In this document: in pieces, positions 23,101 to 30,783 of the stretch
Layout of the letters: every line of letters begins with the position of its first letter
Position numbering within the stretch: position 1 is the stretch's first letter
Assembly (NCBI GenBank): GCA_036768485.1
Contig: JAVLUZ010000533.1
Coordinates: forward strand, 434,001 to 498,000
Direction: 5' to 3'
Length of the DNA: 64,000 bases
Origin: Mermis nigrescens
Taxonomy: Eukaryota > Nematoda > Enoplea > Mermithida > Mermithidae
Notes under the pieces: model-generated
What the model was told of the DNA's origin: nothing
Databases searched by the model: none
Seen by the model: only the letters and a program-made list of their open reading frames with translations
Position numbers and translations under genes: made by a program

Positions 23101-26086
23101 ATAACGGGACAAATAAACGCCTAAAACAAATTAATCAGAGAATTTAACCATATGACATTATAGAATTGAATTAGATAGATACACTTTGCTAGTATATCAA
23201 TCATTATAATATATTTGGGTAGCATAAGCACTGCAGATGAAGTAATGTATCATACATTGCGTAATCGAAGTCTAACTCGAAGATGATCATTATTTCATAC
23301 ATATGTCATTTAGAATTGGAAAAATATAGCACATAAGAAAGACGCTAAGAAAGAAGCATATTAGGTCAAGTGCCCTCCTTGGTTGGCGTAGCCCGTATAT
23401 TCGGTTGCTTGGCATATTCACAAGTTGGTCAATTGATTTATGTATAAAGCATCTCCAATCAATCCCCAATTCGTCCTACCGCAACCTACAATATTTTTGT
23501 CCTAATTGTAATTAAAAAAAGGCTAACCTTTTAAACTTTTTACAGATGTTTCTGATTTTCTTTAATCAGCTCTCTGAATCGCAATATTTTGGAATAGAAT
23601 TTACGAAAATCATAGATCACCTTCTCAAAGGGGACTAATGACCCCATACATGTGCATAACGTGGCCAATTAAGAGAGTACAAATTGAACTCATCGGTGAG
23701 CTGCATACATAAGCCCTTAAATCATTATGTACATACTTTTACAGAGCGTCATTGACTTAAAGAAGTGCTTCACACATTAAAACAAAAAATGCATTGATTC
23801 ATATGCTAATTTTAAGTACACACATATGTGTACATACTGGTCCGTATTCAAGGGGCGGGGAGAGGCCGCCCCTCCAACCGAAATAACAAATAATTATGTT
23901 TCTCCCAAGAGTCCCGACAAAGAAAAATACAAAATTTACGAAGTGCGTCTGAATTACCGCCAAAAAAGGTTTTTGTCGTACATTTGAGCTAGTAAACTCA
24001 AAATTTTCCGACGCATAGTTTTTTTCTACACCGTTCAAATTTGAGTAGGACATGGAGAGCTTGCCAATTTTCTTCTGGCGCTGCGCGTCGGATTCATTGT
24101 TCAGGTATAGTTTTTGCCTTCTAGCCCACTAAAAACAGTTCACATTTGAGTTATGACACGGACCAAATTTATTGTTTATCTATATGTTTTGTCTTTTAGC
24201 CAGCTCAAAACCGCTCAAAGTTGAGCTAGGCATGTTATAAAAACATGTCAAAATTTTTTTCTGTATAGTTTTCTCTCTACAGCACAAGGAATAAATTGAA
24301 AGGCAGGAGCTAAGAAATCAGTTGTGCAGATAGCTTAAATGATAAGTTTGCTGTACATACAAATGTATATCAATATTTAATGGAGTAAAAATTTTATTTT
24401 TTGAGATTCTTCCTCATCATCATATATGGCTCTGTGAGACACGCTCAAAACTGCCTTTATTTTTGCCTATCTCGCAATGGTTCTCGAGATATCTAAACTC
24501 GAAATTTTCAGCACCATCCCCGAAATAAAATCCTGGATACAAGCCTGTGTACATACATGAAACTATTCGTTGTTTATATAATATCCCGATTCAACGCAAC
24601 ACATAAATCCAGGACGAGATAAGGTAATTGTCGCAAAGAGCGAATTGAAGAATATCTACCTAAGCACATATTTTCAATCAAAATGTGTCAAAGTATTAAT
24701 TATTGGCTGGAAACAACGAATAAGGCCTAATTTTTGGCTAGCATTAAAAAAGTTGAGTAGGTTGAAACAGTAGCACTATAGCAAACGCATATGGTATAAA
24801 AATTATATTTCAAGCATTGCAGGACACGATTTGATGATTGGTCTAAAGAGTTTAAATTTATGTATATGTAATCTTTAAGAGGCGTTTTAATCCATAATCC
24901 ATTAATAAAGCGCTTACCCATCTGCGCCTGTCCAAGGCAACCAAAAATTCTATTGCCACATGGAAGACCTTCTCTGCATACTAAAAATGCCTGCAAATAT
25001 TGTTCCGAGAACATCATTCACAAAATAAAGGTAGTAATGTGATAATTATTACAGTATATTCAAGCGGTAAGCTTCAATAAAATTGACAAATTAGTTAGAA
25101 TCCCATGCTTGTATGTAATAGGAGCATAGAATGAAGCTTTCCACGCGTATTTATGCTAAAATAACTCGTTTTAATTTTAAATCATTCGATATACTGAATG
25201 TCCTAATCCACATACAAAAAAGATAGTACACTTGAATCAAAATGTTACTATTGACCAAAACATCCGCTACTTTTGCTGAAATAATAAGAAAGCCAGAGTA
25301 GTGGGACACGCAATTTCTCTCAAAACATAACGAGCGTTAAACTTAGGGCAGTTGAACCAACTTCAAAAGATAAATGATAAAATCATATTTTAGAGATGAC
25401 TTATTCATGGCTTACGAAATAAATGTCTTTTAGTAGTGTACTGTTGACCCTCATTTTAGCTCATATCCGCCAAAATATTACCTTTTTTTCTGTTATCAAT
25501 ACCATCGATTATTTAATGAATATAGCACAACAACCCTCCCTATGTGCATGTATATCAGTGAATCGGATTTCGGACCCTGAAGTATGAGAATGTATGATTA
25601 GAGATACAATGCAAAATGCAATGCAATAATTCATTTCGCCTGAACTTAGTTTAACAATAAAAAGACCGTTTTATTCTGTCAATTTCGCATCTAAAACTAA
25701 AAATCAGGTCACATAATGATGCTGTGCTGACCTCTTCTAATGTGCGAACCTCCAAAAACGCGTAACTAATAGCCACATCCTTATCCGTATACAAATTGAC
25801 CGCTTTCAGTTGCTTGCGTCTTGCTTCGATCTGAAGTGAGAAGCTAAGCTAGAGAGATAAAACAATGGTATTTGGAAGAATTAAAAAATTTAAAAAACCA
25901 CAAAGAAAAGTTATCAGAAAAAACAGATTCTAACCTGAGCCGTTGCAAAAGCATTTTTAATCAAATAACAGTGAACGTATTGGTAGTTCTTTTCACTGTC
26001 GGCTCTCTGATAATAGTTCTGCTTCAGATGAGGAAGAATGTCTTCTTGGTATTCTCGTGAGTCGAAGGGTATTTCACGAATCAAAC
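1..26086 (-). CDS. TASOR: TASOR-like gene (DUF3715 pseudo-PARP), multi-exon, partial
   Basis: Composite of exons listed separately, read right to left: 26,086-25,935; 25,830-25,732; 24,990-24,918; 23,120-23,029; 21,492-21,361; 19,129-18,921; 14,716-14,482; 12,171-12,099; 10,697-10,584; 8,651-8,574; 8,330-8,272; 7,534-7,226; 6,476-6,127; 4,176-3,998; then a disturbed tract 2,191-1. Every junction from the first to 2,191 keeps codon phase. Remembered family motifs occur in order: GVYLSRYSDVL, LEPSPNFDSHIAK, YLYEYEDTE followed by CPTAVVTYDY, NGMCASLFRLVNE, a DPYDC segment and KLHEENQR. In vertebrates TASOR (relatives TASOR2 and TEX15 share DUF3715) scaffolds the nuclear HUSH complex with MPP8 and periphilin, which directs H3K9me3 silencing of retroelements; its PARP-like fold is catalytically dead. 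Function in this animal is inferred. The start codon and 5' exon were not found; about 12 kb separates the first recognised exon from liprin-beta, which is on the same strand. Confidence 0.8.
376..619. mobile_element. hAT-like MITE inserted in coding sequence
   Basis: 244 bp flanked by a perfect 8-bp TSD GTTGGCAG (368-375 and 620-627). The ends are similar inverted repeats, CACACATGGGC and CATATGTGGGCAGC (the latter read from the right end). Related copies lie at 22,356-22,513 and 44,302-44,460. It splits an otherwise open minus-strand frame. Confidence 0.85.
3590..3975. repeat. Repeat copy, 'GAAACGCCGAAAAACGATG' family
   Basis: Same internal sequence as copies at 14.8-15.2, 19.17-19.58, 46.34-46.72, 56.05-57.96 and 62.93-63.31 kb: a GC-hairpin motif, a GAAACGCC/AAACGATGTTTTTG block and a CCCCAGAATTC end near CATGCTGTGCATG. 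About 400 bp. Ends are too worn here to define a TSD. Confidence 0.5.
3998..4176 (-). CDS. TASOR: TASOR-like exon 14
   Basis: Acceptor TGTTTTCTCAG, donor GCCTG|GTACGC, 179 bp, phase 2 in and phase 1 out. It encodes LARLLRLVENDSPSPSQ, a Ser-rich stretch, then PDIDHLAEEDMLLSP. Read without splicing the frame stops at 3,984, so a terminal exon is an alternative. Joining to 2,191 gives SPGYLDIQN in frame. Confidence 0.6.
4253..4640. repeat. Nested MITE cluster
   Basis: The left part (ATAAATGGGCAGCGACC) belongs to the 376-619 family. It is interrupted near 4,376 by a copy of the family with CCACCCAAAGTTGGTCGT, ending near 4,590 (GGAAATTTC...CCGTTTCATAAAT). Boundaries are approximate. Confidence 0.45.
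4895..5462. mobile_element. Non-autonomous hAT element, CAGTAGCGG family
   Basis: 568 bp with perfect 8-bp TSD AATTCAAT (4,887-4,894 and 5,463-5,470). Left end CAGTAGCGGATTC; right end reads inward CAACGGCGGACTT. Contains AAAAGCGCCGGAAAAATT near 5,327. Same family as 59,390-59,967. Confidence 0.85.
5636..6085. mobile_element. Non-autonomous hAT element, CAGTGTTTTTTTTGTAC family
   Basis: 450 bp with perfect TSD CCCCGAAG (5,628-5,635 and 6,086-6,093). Ends CACGGTTTTTTGTATTC and, inward from the right, CAGTGTTTTTTTTGTAC. Two GC hairpins inside (5,766-5,780; 5,856-5,870) plus CTTTGTACATGTACAAA palindromes. It lies next to exon 13. Confidence 0.9.
6127..6476 (-). CDS. TASOR: TASOR-like exon 13, Pro/Ala/Ser-rich linker
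   Basis: Acceptor ATGTTTGCAG, 350 bp, phase 0 in. The proposed donor CCTAG|GTGTGT gives phase 2 and joins exon 14 as FDPRLARLLRL. A stronger-looking donor (TGT|GTAAGT) lies 4 bp downstream but would break phase. The protein is low-complexity (PPPLLPEP, repeated APP and ASS). A hAT element with an 8-bp TSD ends 34 bp beyond the donor. Confidence 0.65.
7226..7534 (-). CDS. TASOR: TASOR-like exon 12
   Basis: Acceptor CCAGTCGTAG, proposed donor TTCCA|GTGAAT, 103 codons, phase 0 both ends. The N-terminal half contains HWQIFDHLLHDAGY, DPYDCSTV and LNLSKLHEENQR, echoing the PYDSRL...LKELFEENRK region of vertebrate TASOR; the rest is a Ser/Pro-rich linker. An alternative in-phase donor (CGCCA|GTAACA) would shorten it. 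Confidence 0.65.
8272..8330 (-). CDS. TASOR: TASOR-like exon 11 (probable)
   Basis: Acceptor CATGCTGTAG, donor TTA|GTAAAC, 59 bp, phase 1 in and phase 0 out. It encodes QLVNLVIKNRISKAYCECL. The frame stays open past the donor to a stop at 8,182, so a longer exon or retained intron is possible. Confidence 0.5.
8574..8651 (-). CDS. TASOR: TASOR-like exon 10 (probable)
   Basis: Acceptor AATCATCAAG, strong donor TTGA|GTAAGT, 78 bp, phase 1 in and out. It encodes IPRYSDACNTLHCVV and CVTGL. A 154-bp hAT-like element (8,691-8,844) sits 39 bp upstream of the acceptor. Confidence 0.55.
8691..8844. mobile_element. Short hAT element, GTACAAAAAA-ended
   Basis: 154 bp with near-perfect TSD ATAGTGAC / ATAGTGGC. 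Ends CGCTGCTTTTTTGTAC and, inward from the right, CACTATTTTTCTTTTTTGTAC-like. Internally distinct from the 450-bp relatives; similar to 26,343-26,501. Confidence 0.75.
9148..9626. mobile_element. hAT-like element with TATATAGCC internal repeats
   Basis: 479 bp with TSD AAGCAGGC / ATGCAGGC. Left end CATAGGTGGTGCGCAAGG, right end inward CATACAAGAGCATGG. The interior repeats 'tatatagcctttttggactcag'-type units many times. It is inserted in the left end of the element at 9,630-10,203, because its TSD includes that element's CAGGC terminus. Relative of 44,717-45,112. Confidence 0.8.
9630..10203. mobile_element. Non-autonomous hAT element, CAGGCCCGTAGCC family
   Basis: 574 bp with inverted ends CAGGCCCGTAGCCAAGG and CAGGCCCGTAGCCAGG. 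Removing the 9,148-9,626 insertion leaves the worn TSD CATATAAG / CATGTATG (6 of 8). Contains degenerate GC hairpins. Confidence 0.8.
10584..10697 (-). CDS. TASOR: TASOR-like exon 9 (probable)
   Basis: Acceptor ATTTTCCGAG, proposed donor CTGC|GTATAA, 114 bp, phase 1 in and out. It encodes DGKSCSLSMQKVL followed by a hydrophobic helix-like stretch. The donor is weak; support comes mainly from phase agreement with exons 8 and 10. Confidence 0.5.
11334..11994. mobile_element. MITE, CACACTG...CAGTGTG family
   Basis: About 660 bp. Left end CACACTGGGAGGGGG; right end inward CACACAGTCAAAAG. Flanks CACACATG and CATGTATG. Other copies: 36,986-37,460, 40,044-40,491 and 60,500-62,902. The right part carries fragments of the GTACATGTAC family. 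Confidence 0.6.
12099..12171 (-). CDS. TASOR: TASOR-like exon 8
   Basis: Acceptor ATTTTTTTAG, donor CATTG|GTACGT, 73 bp, phase 0 in and phase 1 out. LRGDTMLLLIPTGELSDH parallels the family's LGDRGYLFLLSP strand. Short exon recovered from splice sites and phase. Confidence 0.65.
13433..13830. mobile_element. Non-autonomous hAT element, CAGTGTTTTTT family (inverted)
   Basis: 398 bp with perfect TSD GTTACATC (13,425-13,432 and 13,831-13,838). Left end CAGTGTTTTTTGTGTAC; right end inward CACGGTGGCAATG. Opposite orientation to 5,636-6,085. Confidence 0.88.
14055..14453. mobile_element. hAT-like element related to 19,583-19,989 (reverse orientation)
   Basis: Right end GACCTTGTGCACATATG equals the reverse of the 19.6-kb element's left end. 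Internal blocks (GGTCAGCCAGACAGGTACTG, GC hairpin at 14,167-14,181, GAAAAAACGTTTTATAG) match in order. TSD not resolved. Confidence 0.6.
14482..14716 (-). CDS. TASOR: TASOR-like exon 7
   Basis: Acceptor TTATTTGTAG, donor TCTGCG|GTGCGT, 235 bp, phase 2 in and phase 0 out. The LSNGMCASLFRLVNERNDE segment corresponds to the NGMYCSLYEVVE block just after the pseudo-PARP domain in vertebrate TASOR. A hAT-like element ends about 29 bp beyond the donor, and another repeat begins about 100 bp upstream of the acceptor. Confidence 0.75.
14815..15180. repeat. Copy of the GAAACGCC/AACGATG repeat family
   Basis: Starts near GTGCACAGCGTGAGAATTC, contains AAACATCGTTTTTGG and ATACAGTCAAAAAATGAG, as in the 46.3-kb copy. 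Adjacent to TASOR-like exon 7. Confidence 0.5.
16149..17240. mobile_element. hAT element with TAGAGATGTGCC ends and CCCCGG arrays
   Basis: 1,092 bp with perfect TSD ATACATAC (16,141-16,148 and 17,241-17,248). Inverted ends TAGAGATGTGCC, fitting the hAT YARNG rule, are followed on both sides by runs of GGCCCC units (16,161-16,230; 17,181-17,232). The middle is AT-rich with no recognisable transposase. Confidence 0.92.
17514..17747. mobile_element. 234-bp MITE, AGTCTGTTTCACGAAAC family
   Basis: Near-perfect inverted ends of about 27 bp (AGTCTGTTTCACGAAACC... and ...GGTTTCGTGAAATAGACT). Flanks give no clear duplication. A single similar end lies at 31,382, and the ends of 32,157-34,427 share AGTCTGTTTCA. 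Confidence 0.75.
18921..19129 (-). CDS. TASOR: TASOR-like exon 6
   Basis: Acceptor ACATTTAAG, donor TTT|GTGAGT, 209 bp, phase 0 in and phase 2 out. It encodes YLYEYEDTE, then GICPTAVVTYDY and a VWNGSL strand, matching YxYEY...CPxAVVxFxY...xWxGxL at the end of the pseudo-PARP domain. Without splicing, a stop follows one codon later; exon 7 continues in phase, so splicing is preferred. Confidence 0.82.
19175..19582. repeat. Copy of the GAAACGCC/AACGATG repeat family
   Basis: Begins near CATGATCTTTGGGAG, contains CGGCGCTTTACGCC and AACACAGAAAAACAATG, and ends CCCATGCTGTGCATGTATG. It abuts the hAT-like element at 19,583, whose left TSD lies in this repeat's end. Confidence 0.55.
19583..19989. 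mobile_element. hAT-like element, CATAGGTGCACAAGG family
   Basis: 407 bp with TSD GTATGAAT / GTCTGAAT (7 of 8). Left end CATAGGTGCACAAGG, right end inward CACACATGCACAGGGG. GC hairpin at 19,837-19,852. Confidence 0.78.
20156..21113. mobile_element. TIR element, GGGTGTTCGGGAA ends, superfamily unassigned
   Basis: 958 bp. Terminal inverted repeats of about 30 bp (GGGTGTTCGGGAAAAGAGG and, inward from the right, GGGTGTTCGGGAACGGTAAA), continuing into GGACACA. Flanks TATACATA / TTTGCATA agree at 6 of 8. An internal minus-strand segment is not recognisable as a transposase. GG ends with 8-bp duplications would suit Merlin-like elements, but this is not established. Confidence 0.75.
21361..21492 (-). 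CDS. TASOR: TASOR-like exon 5
   Basis: Acceptor TTAATTCAG, donor CAG|GTAAGT, 44 codons, phase 0 both ends. GRSKLVPL continues the strand of exon 4 and LEPSPNFDSHIAK matches the family's PxPxFDCHVSK signature, with Ser in place of the usual Cys. Confidence 0.85.
22356..22513. mobile_element. MITE of the 376-619 family
   Basis: About 158 bp, ends ACAAATGGGC and inward CATACATGAGCAAC, with GGGGTCTGGACCC internally. Flanks CTCTAGAC / GTCTTGAC match only partly. Confidence 0.5.
23029..23120 (-). CDS. TASOR: TASOR-like exon 4
   Basis: Acceptor TTGTTTTAG, donor AAA|GTAATG, 92 bp, phase 1 in and phase 0 out. It encodes GVYLSRYSDVL followed by a VIFKIIK strand, the most conserved part of DUF3715 (GVYLSxxxDV...VFKVxKG). 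Too short to appear as a long ORF; found by phase and motif. Confidence 0.85.
23837..24547. mobile_element. Non-autonomous hAT element, CAGGCCCGTA family
   Basis: 711 bp with perfect TSD TGTACATA (23,829-23,836 and 24,548-24,555). Left end CTGGTCCGTATTCAAGG, right end inward CAGGCTTGTATCCAGG. Lies in the intron between TASOR-like exons 3 and 4. Confidence 0.88.
24918..24990 (-). CDS. TASOR: TASOR-like exon 3
   Basis: Acceptor ATATTTGCAG, donor ATGG|GTAAGC, 73 bp, phase 0 in and phase 1 out. It encodes an LVCREGLPCGNRIFGCLG segment. The family has a conserved CExGLxxGxxxIxxLGxxxMG block here, and the codon split over the donor completes MG. Confidence 0.82.
25732..25830 (-). CDS. TASOR: TASOR-like exon 2
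   Basis: Acceptor CACTTCAG, donor GAAGAG|GTCAGC, exactly 33 codons, phase 0 at both ends. The ISYAFLEVRTLEE segment matches the family's SYxFL strand of the pseudo-PARP fold. The intron to exon 1 is only about 100 bp. Confidence 0.8.
25935..26086 (-). CDS. TASOR: TASOR-like exon 1 of the recognised set
   Basis: Acceptor TTCCTAG and donor CAG|GTTAGA. The exon starts with the last two bases of a codon and ends in phase 0, giving 50 full codons. It contains NYQYVHCYLIKNAFATAQ, equivalent to the start of the TASOR pseudo-PARP domain. An upstream exon ending with one base of a codon is required but was not identified. Confidence 0.8.
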
Positions 26087-26189
26087 CTAGGAATACCAAA
26101 AGAACATCAAGCATAAATTGCATGAATTAGGGGTACATAACATTGGGAATCGGTTTCAATGCTAGTAAGAGGGTACTAACTCACATGTA

Positions 26190-26575
26190 TATAACGGCTC
26201 GGAATTTGGAGTGGGGGTCCTCCCCGGCCATTGGGGGGAGGGGTAAATTACTTCAAATTTTTGACCAAAAAAACACTTAAAACGGAAAAAACGCAAGTTT
26301 CCTTCAAAAATTGAGGGGGTTTAAAATTCTTCTGGCTCCAGGCACTATTTTTTATTTTTGTACAGTAAAAAATTTTTTAGGCTCGCACAAAGGTTTTTGG
26401 AGCAACCTTTGTACCTATTTGTACACGAAGTACAGGCAGTTTTTAGCCGATTTTCGATTGTACAAAAGAATCGAAGTTTTTGAGCAAAGAAAAAAACAGT
26501 GTTTGTGGGTTGAGGGACGACCAACTTTGGGTGGGGATGAGGAGGACCCAATCATCCCCTCTTTAACATGTATGC
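26190..26575. mobile_element. Nested MITE pair in TACATGTA-flanked family
   Basis: Outer copy runs from ACATGTATATAACGGCTCGG to CCCCTCTTTAACATGTATG. Inside it, 26,343-26,501 is a short CACTATTTTTTATTTTTGTAC...AAAACAGTG element like 8,691-8,844. It sits about 100 bp upstream of the first recognised TASOR-like exon. Confidence 0.6.
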
Positions 26576-26649
26576 CGCCGATTGCCGAAGTACCGACGGG
26601 TAGAGACGCAGCGCGTACCCGCACAAGCTATTAACCACCTGTTTTCTTT

Positions 26650-27900
26650 TTGGAATACGCAAATGGACACGTTACACTACATTCCAGAAATTTAAAATCG
26701 CAGTCAAATCCGCTAAATTCATTTATATAAAATAGCGGATGGCGAATTCAAAACGTAAGCTTTATTATTAAAAAAGTAGAAAACTTAAAACAAAATTGCT
26801 TGAAAACTTTTATTTCAGACAATTATATACCACAGGTGACACAGTGCCAACAGGGCTTTCCGCCTTCCGGTTGTATATATATTTTCTTTACAAGCTAGAT
26901 AGAGAATTTTTATTTTAAGTTATGTACGATTAATTTGATTTATGAAGTATTTAGTAATCAAATGAATTGACTTTCGAAATTTTTCGCAGCTTTGCTGGGC
27001 TAAATTTTTTGGATAGGTTGAAAAATTTACATTTGAAAACCAATTCAATTTTAATTGTTTTTAGTGTAAGTTATTTTAAACAAAGTGCGGAGAAAAATTT
27101 CGATTAAAATTGAGTCATTAATTAAGGAATTATACGAGCGTCAATTCATAATTTGTTAGTCCTATTTCATATAACTTACTGGCCTCTACCAACAAGCAAT
27201 CAATAATGCATAAATAATTAATAATAATACAATAAACCTAAGCTCAAGGATAATCAATAAATAAGGTCATCTTACAATACAACAGACATTATTTTTCTGT
27301 AGAAGTGTTTTCAATTCTCGTTTTTTATCTCATTATTTCTAAGCATAGTTAAGATTTAAAGATGCGTAGATCCACATACAGCTGCTTATGTCAATTTAAA
27401 TATGCATGCCTGCAAAAATTTGCATAAATTTGCGGTGCTCAAATCAGAAACAAGCTTTTCGGTAGAATTATTCGCTTAGGTACTCCATGCTTATTATGTC
27501 AAATAGAACTAAAAAAATAATCTCTAACCGAGAAAATGCAAAAAGCCGAAAGGAGACGTTTTAATAAAGTCTTGAATTTTCGGATAAATTACTGAGTGGT
27601 TTCAACCAAAACTTTTCACCGCGCTTTGTTTTAAAGCCATGCACAAAAAATTTATTTTCAATTTACGTACACAGGCTAGGCACCAGAAATTACAAATTAC
27701 GTAGTTCTGCCTAGACCGTATTTAAAAATAATTCTATTTCTCCAAAGTAACATTACGATCCGACTCTTATGCTTCCATTATCTTTACCTTTAGTCTCCTT
27801 TTCTTTCTCTTTTCTCGGAATTTTGTACGATTTTACAAGCGCCGACGTCTCTTCATCAATATCTCTTGATTTTCGCCCTTTCGACATAAGTCTGCCTGTG
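26650..27900. other. No feature recognised
   Basis: AT-rich sequence without convincing exons, repeats or terminal inverted repeats. A missing 5' exon of the TASOR-like gene could lie here, but nothing supports one. Confidence 0.5.
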
Positions 27901-27924
27901 CTCTTCTTAAGGTACTTCTCTAAA

Positions 27925-28775
27925 CGGGCATAACCAGGATTTTATTTCGGGGTAAGGGGCAAAAATCTTGAAGCCAGATGTCTTGATTACAATTAGGAGA
28001 AAGACGAAAAGAAAAGCATTTTTAAGCGTTTCTCGGCGAGCACTTAGTCATTACATACCTATCTACTTCTTAATCTAGTTAAAAAATGGTGAAGAACATT
28101 TGGCAAAAAATAATTTTCACTCAAACTCGTTTAAAAAATCTATCGTTCAAAGTATCTCCTAGTCATTCGGGTCAAAAATACCAACCCGATTTTCATCTGT
28201 ATGCATTATTGCAACGATAATAGAGACGCCCTCCTCACTTTCAGACGAGCGTAGGTTAAAGATAGAAGCCTTTCGAGTATGGGGTGGAGTTGAATGGGGG
28301 TATTACGGCCTCCTGAGCTTTAAAAATTGATAGCCTTATAGCCATTTTGGCCGAAAAAAGACAGTGCGATAGAGCTTTTTTCGTTGCAGAAAACTAGCTG
28401 TATAGCATTTCGGACTCAGAAAAGTGACGTGCGAGTACAGAAATGTAGAACCATCTTTGCTCTAAAAGGACAAGAACCTACTTTGATTAGTACAGAAAGT
28501 ACGAAAAGTCAAATCAAATGTTTGTAAAAATGTCAAATCAAATATACCTAGACAGGTAGTTGAATAAAAAAACCACATAAAAACTATCTTTTTATACTAA
28601 TACTGATAATTTATTCGGATAAACGCAAGGATAAAACGTCGCAAGGAAATGAAAGATAGCAAATTTATAATGCGAATATCTTTTATAAATTCATCATTCA
28701 TCCTTTGGTCCATCTTATGTTTTTAAAAATTTTTGGTCGCGCACGCCCCAAAACGAAATCCTGGATACGGGCCTG
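27925..28775. mobile_element. CAGGCCCGTA-family relative with long inverted ends
   Basis: Both ends carry the CCAGGATTTTATTTCGGGG block (reverse on the right as CGAAATCCTGGATACGGGCCTG). The left terminus is degraded and no TSD is evident. A short tatatag block near 28,390 resembles the 9.1-kb element. Confidence 0.5.
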
Positions 28776-28807
28776 CGTTAACTTATCTAAATTTATTATA
28801 GGGCTAG

Positions 28808-30050
28808 CATGTCTGTATCCAGGATTTTGCTACGGAGGGGGGGGCACGATCGAAATTTTTGAACTGAACTGAAATAATTTATAGCTGAAACGCGACAATT
28901 ACGAAGGATGCAAGAGAATAATAAAACGTACGGTCAATATGGTAAAAACGTACAGCAAAAGGCGACGAGCGAGTCATAAAAATGTCAATTTGAACTCGCC
29001 CTCTGATAAATTTGGATAAGTCGATATCAATTAATCTATATTTGAATAATTTAAGTTGGATGAAGAAACTACAAAATCAGGCAGGTGATTCCAAATAGAT
29101 GAATACTTATAAAAAAATCGAATTTCTGTTAATTAGAGCGAACAAGAAAAACAAGTATCTTACAGCAATTTGTACAGCGAGTAGTATTTTTATTAAGCAC
29201 GAAAAATTGGTCGTGGACAACTTGATACATCATACATAAGCAAATATGCAAGCGACGTAATTCTAATCGACACAAGTTAAGTTGTTTAAGGCGTTCGTCG
29301 TAAGAAATAGGGCTATGATATACAACTATGTATTTAGTAAATTCACGCTGAAGAGCCTCAAGCCTGTTTATATCACTTAAATAAGAGGGGTTCCATACAG
29401 CACAAGCATATCCAAGGACCTGCCTGACGTAAACAATGAAGGCCTTAACGAGATAATTTTTTTCACGCGAAAAGGCTTTTTTAATTAAATTTTTTTCCTA
29501 ATTAAAATAGATCTCAAGAAAGCTTTTTAATTATACTGCTGTAATGCTCCTTGAATTTTAGGTTTTGCGAAATCAGCACACCTAAATCGCGAACAAAGGC
29601 TGAATTGTCAGTAATAACTTGTGTATTGAGTATGTACGACAGTTTGGGATTTTTAAAAAGACAAGAAGGATCAAAGGATAAATTTAAAAAGACGTTTTAC
29701 GACCACTTCTACTTCAGCTAAACACTTTGTAAATTTTGCTACCCGGATGCCTTAAATATGGTTAGAATCCAATGAAAACCCTCTTGAACAAATCTCATTT
29801 TCTGCATAAAATCAGTGTAAACAGAAAACATATGAGCAAAATACGCTTTAAGTTGTATAGACTAAAAGTGGAGTGTTTAAACCGCGCGCTTGGGACTAAA
29901 TAGACTTAATTATAATTCTAAAATTCGAAGCGAAGCCGAAAATTTTTCGCGATTTTTGGCTAAAAAACAAAGGGAGGATAGAGGAAAAAATCATTCTCAA
30001 ATTTCGTTTCGGGGGGCACATGCCCCCTCTTTCCCCTGGATACATGCCTG
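28808..30050. mobile_element. hAT element, CAGGCCCGTATCCAGG family, with LINE fragment inside
   Basis: 1,243 bp with TSD AGGGCTAG / AGGGCAAG (7 of 8). Left end CATGTCTGTATCCAGG, right end inward CAGGCATGTATCCAGG. The interior holds a minus-strand non-LTR reverse transcriptase fragment, listed separately. Confidence 0.75.
29130..29700 (-). pseudogene. Non-LTR retrotransposon reverse transcriptase, C-terminal fragment
   Basis: Minus-strand translation gives DLGVLISQNLKFKEHYSSI (about 29,610-29,550) and, after a frameshift, VRQVLGYACAVWNPSYLS, then LQREFTKYIVVYHSPISYDE and RLKQLNLCRLELRRL down to a stop near 29,127. These are hallmarks of the region after the polymerase palm in CR1/Jockey-type LINEs (DLGV..., YxRxxLxYxxxVWxP, QRxFT, YxERLxxLxLxxLExRR). 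No start codon, and broken by at least one frameshift. Confidence 0.8.
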
Positions 30051-30061
30051 AGGGCAAGCAT

Positions 30062-30783
30062 CACGGTTGGCAAGGCCGGGTTTTTTGGGTTTTTTGTGGG
30101 TTTTTTGGGTGCAATAAATCGTTGAGTTTTGGGTTTTTTATCCACAGGTTAAGAATTTATTTGTAATGGAATTAAATACTGTGTATTGTCAATGTTTTTT
30201 TGTATCATGGTTGTTCCTTTTACAATTGCTTTGTGATTCCATGTTAGCTGATTTTGAGCACGATTGCGATGAAGAGGAAGGGGATACTACAGTGATGGAT
30301 GGATAAGATTACAGTTACATATACCTATTAATATGCTGTTCTTGTTTCATTTGTACAATGAGGATTTTATTAAAAATCCATTTTTGTCATAAGCGTTTGT
30401 ATGCAAAGATGAAATTTAATTTTACAGGAGAAGTATTATGAGCCTGCTGAATTTTCAATAATTTTTTGAGAGCTAGATCCAATGCATCTGTTCTGTTGGC
30501 TAAATCCTAGTGTCTGACTGAGCATTTAAGAGACAGATGCATATGTATAGGTATGTGGCATGGATTGTGCTTGTGAATGACCAATTTTGTTGTTGAATTT
30601 TGTGTATTAGCTGAATAAAGTTGTTGTTTACTTGTTTTGTTTTGTGTCTTGAAGCTGTTGAAGTATTCTCAGCTACTATTTATAGCTCGAGCTAGAATTT
30701 TTATAAAAAACCCATAAAAAAACCCAAGAAAAGCCCAAAACCCAAAATTCGAAATTTTCAAATCTGAGTTTTTTCCATCCCTG
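30062..30783. mobile_element. hAT element, CAGGGATGG family
   Basis: 722 bp with perfect TSD GCAAGCAT (30,054-30,061 and 30,784-30,791). Ends CACGGTTGGCAAGGCC and inward CAGGGATGGAAAAAAC. GGGTTTTTT runs at the left face AAAACCCA runs at the right. A plus-strand acidic tail (DCDEEEGDTTVMDG then stop, about 30,260-30,306) may be a transposase remnant. It inserted immediately beside the 28,808-30,050 element. Confidence 0.85.
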
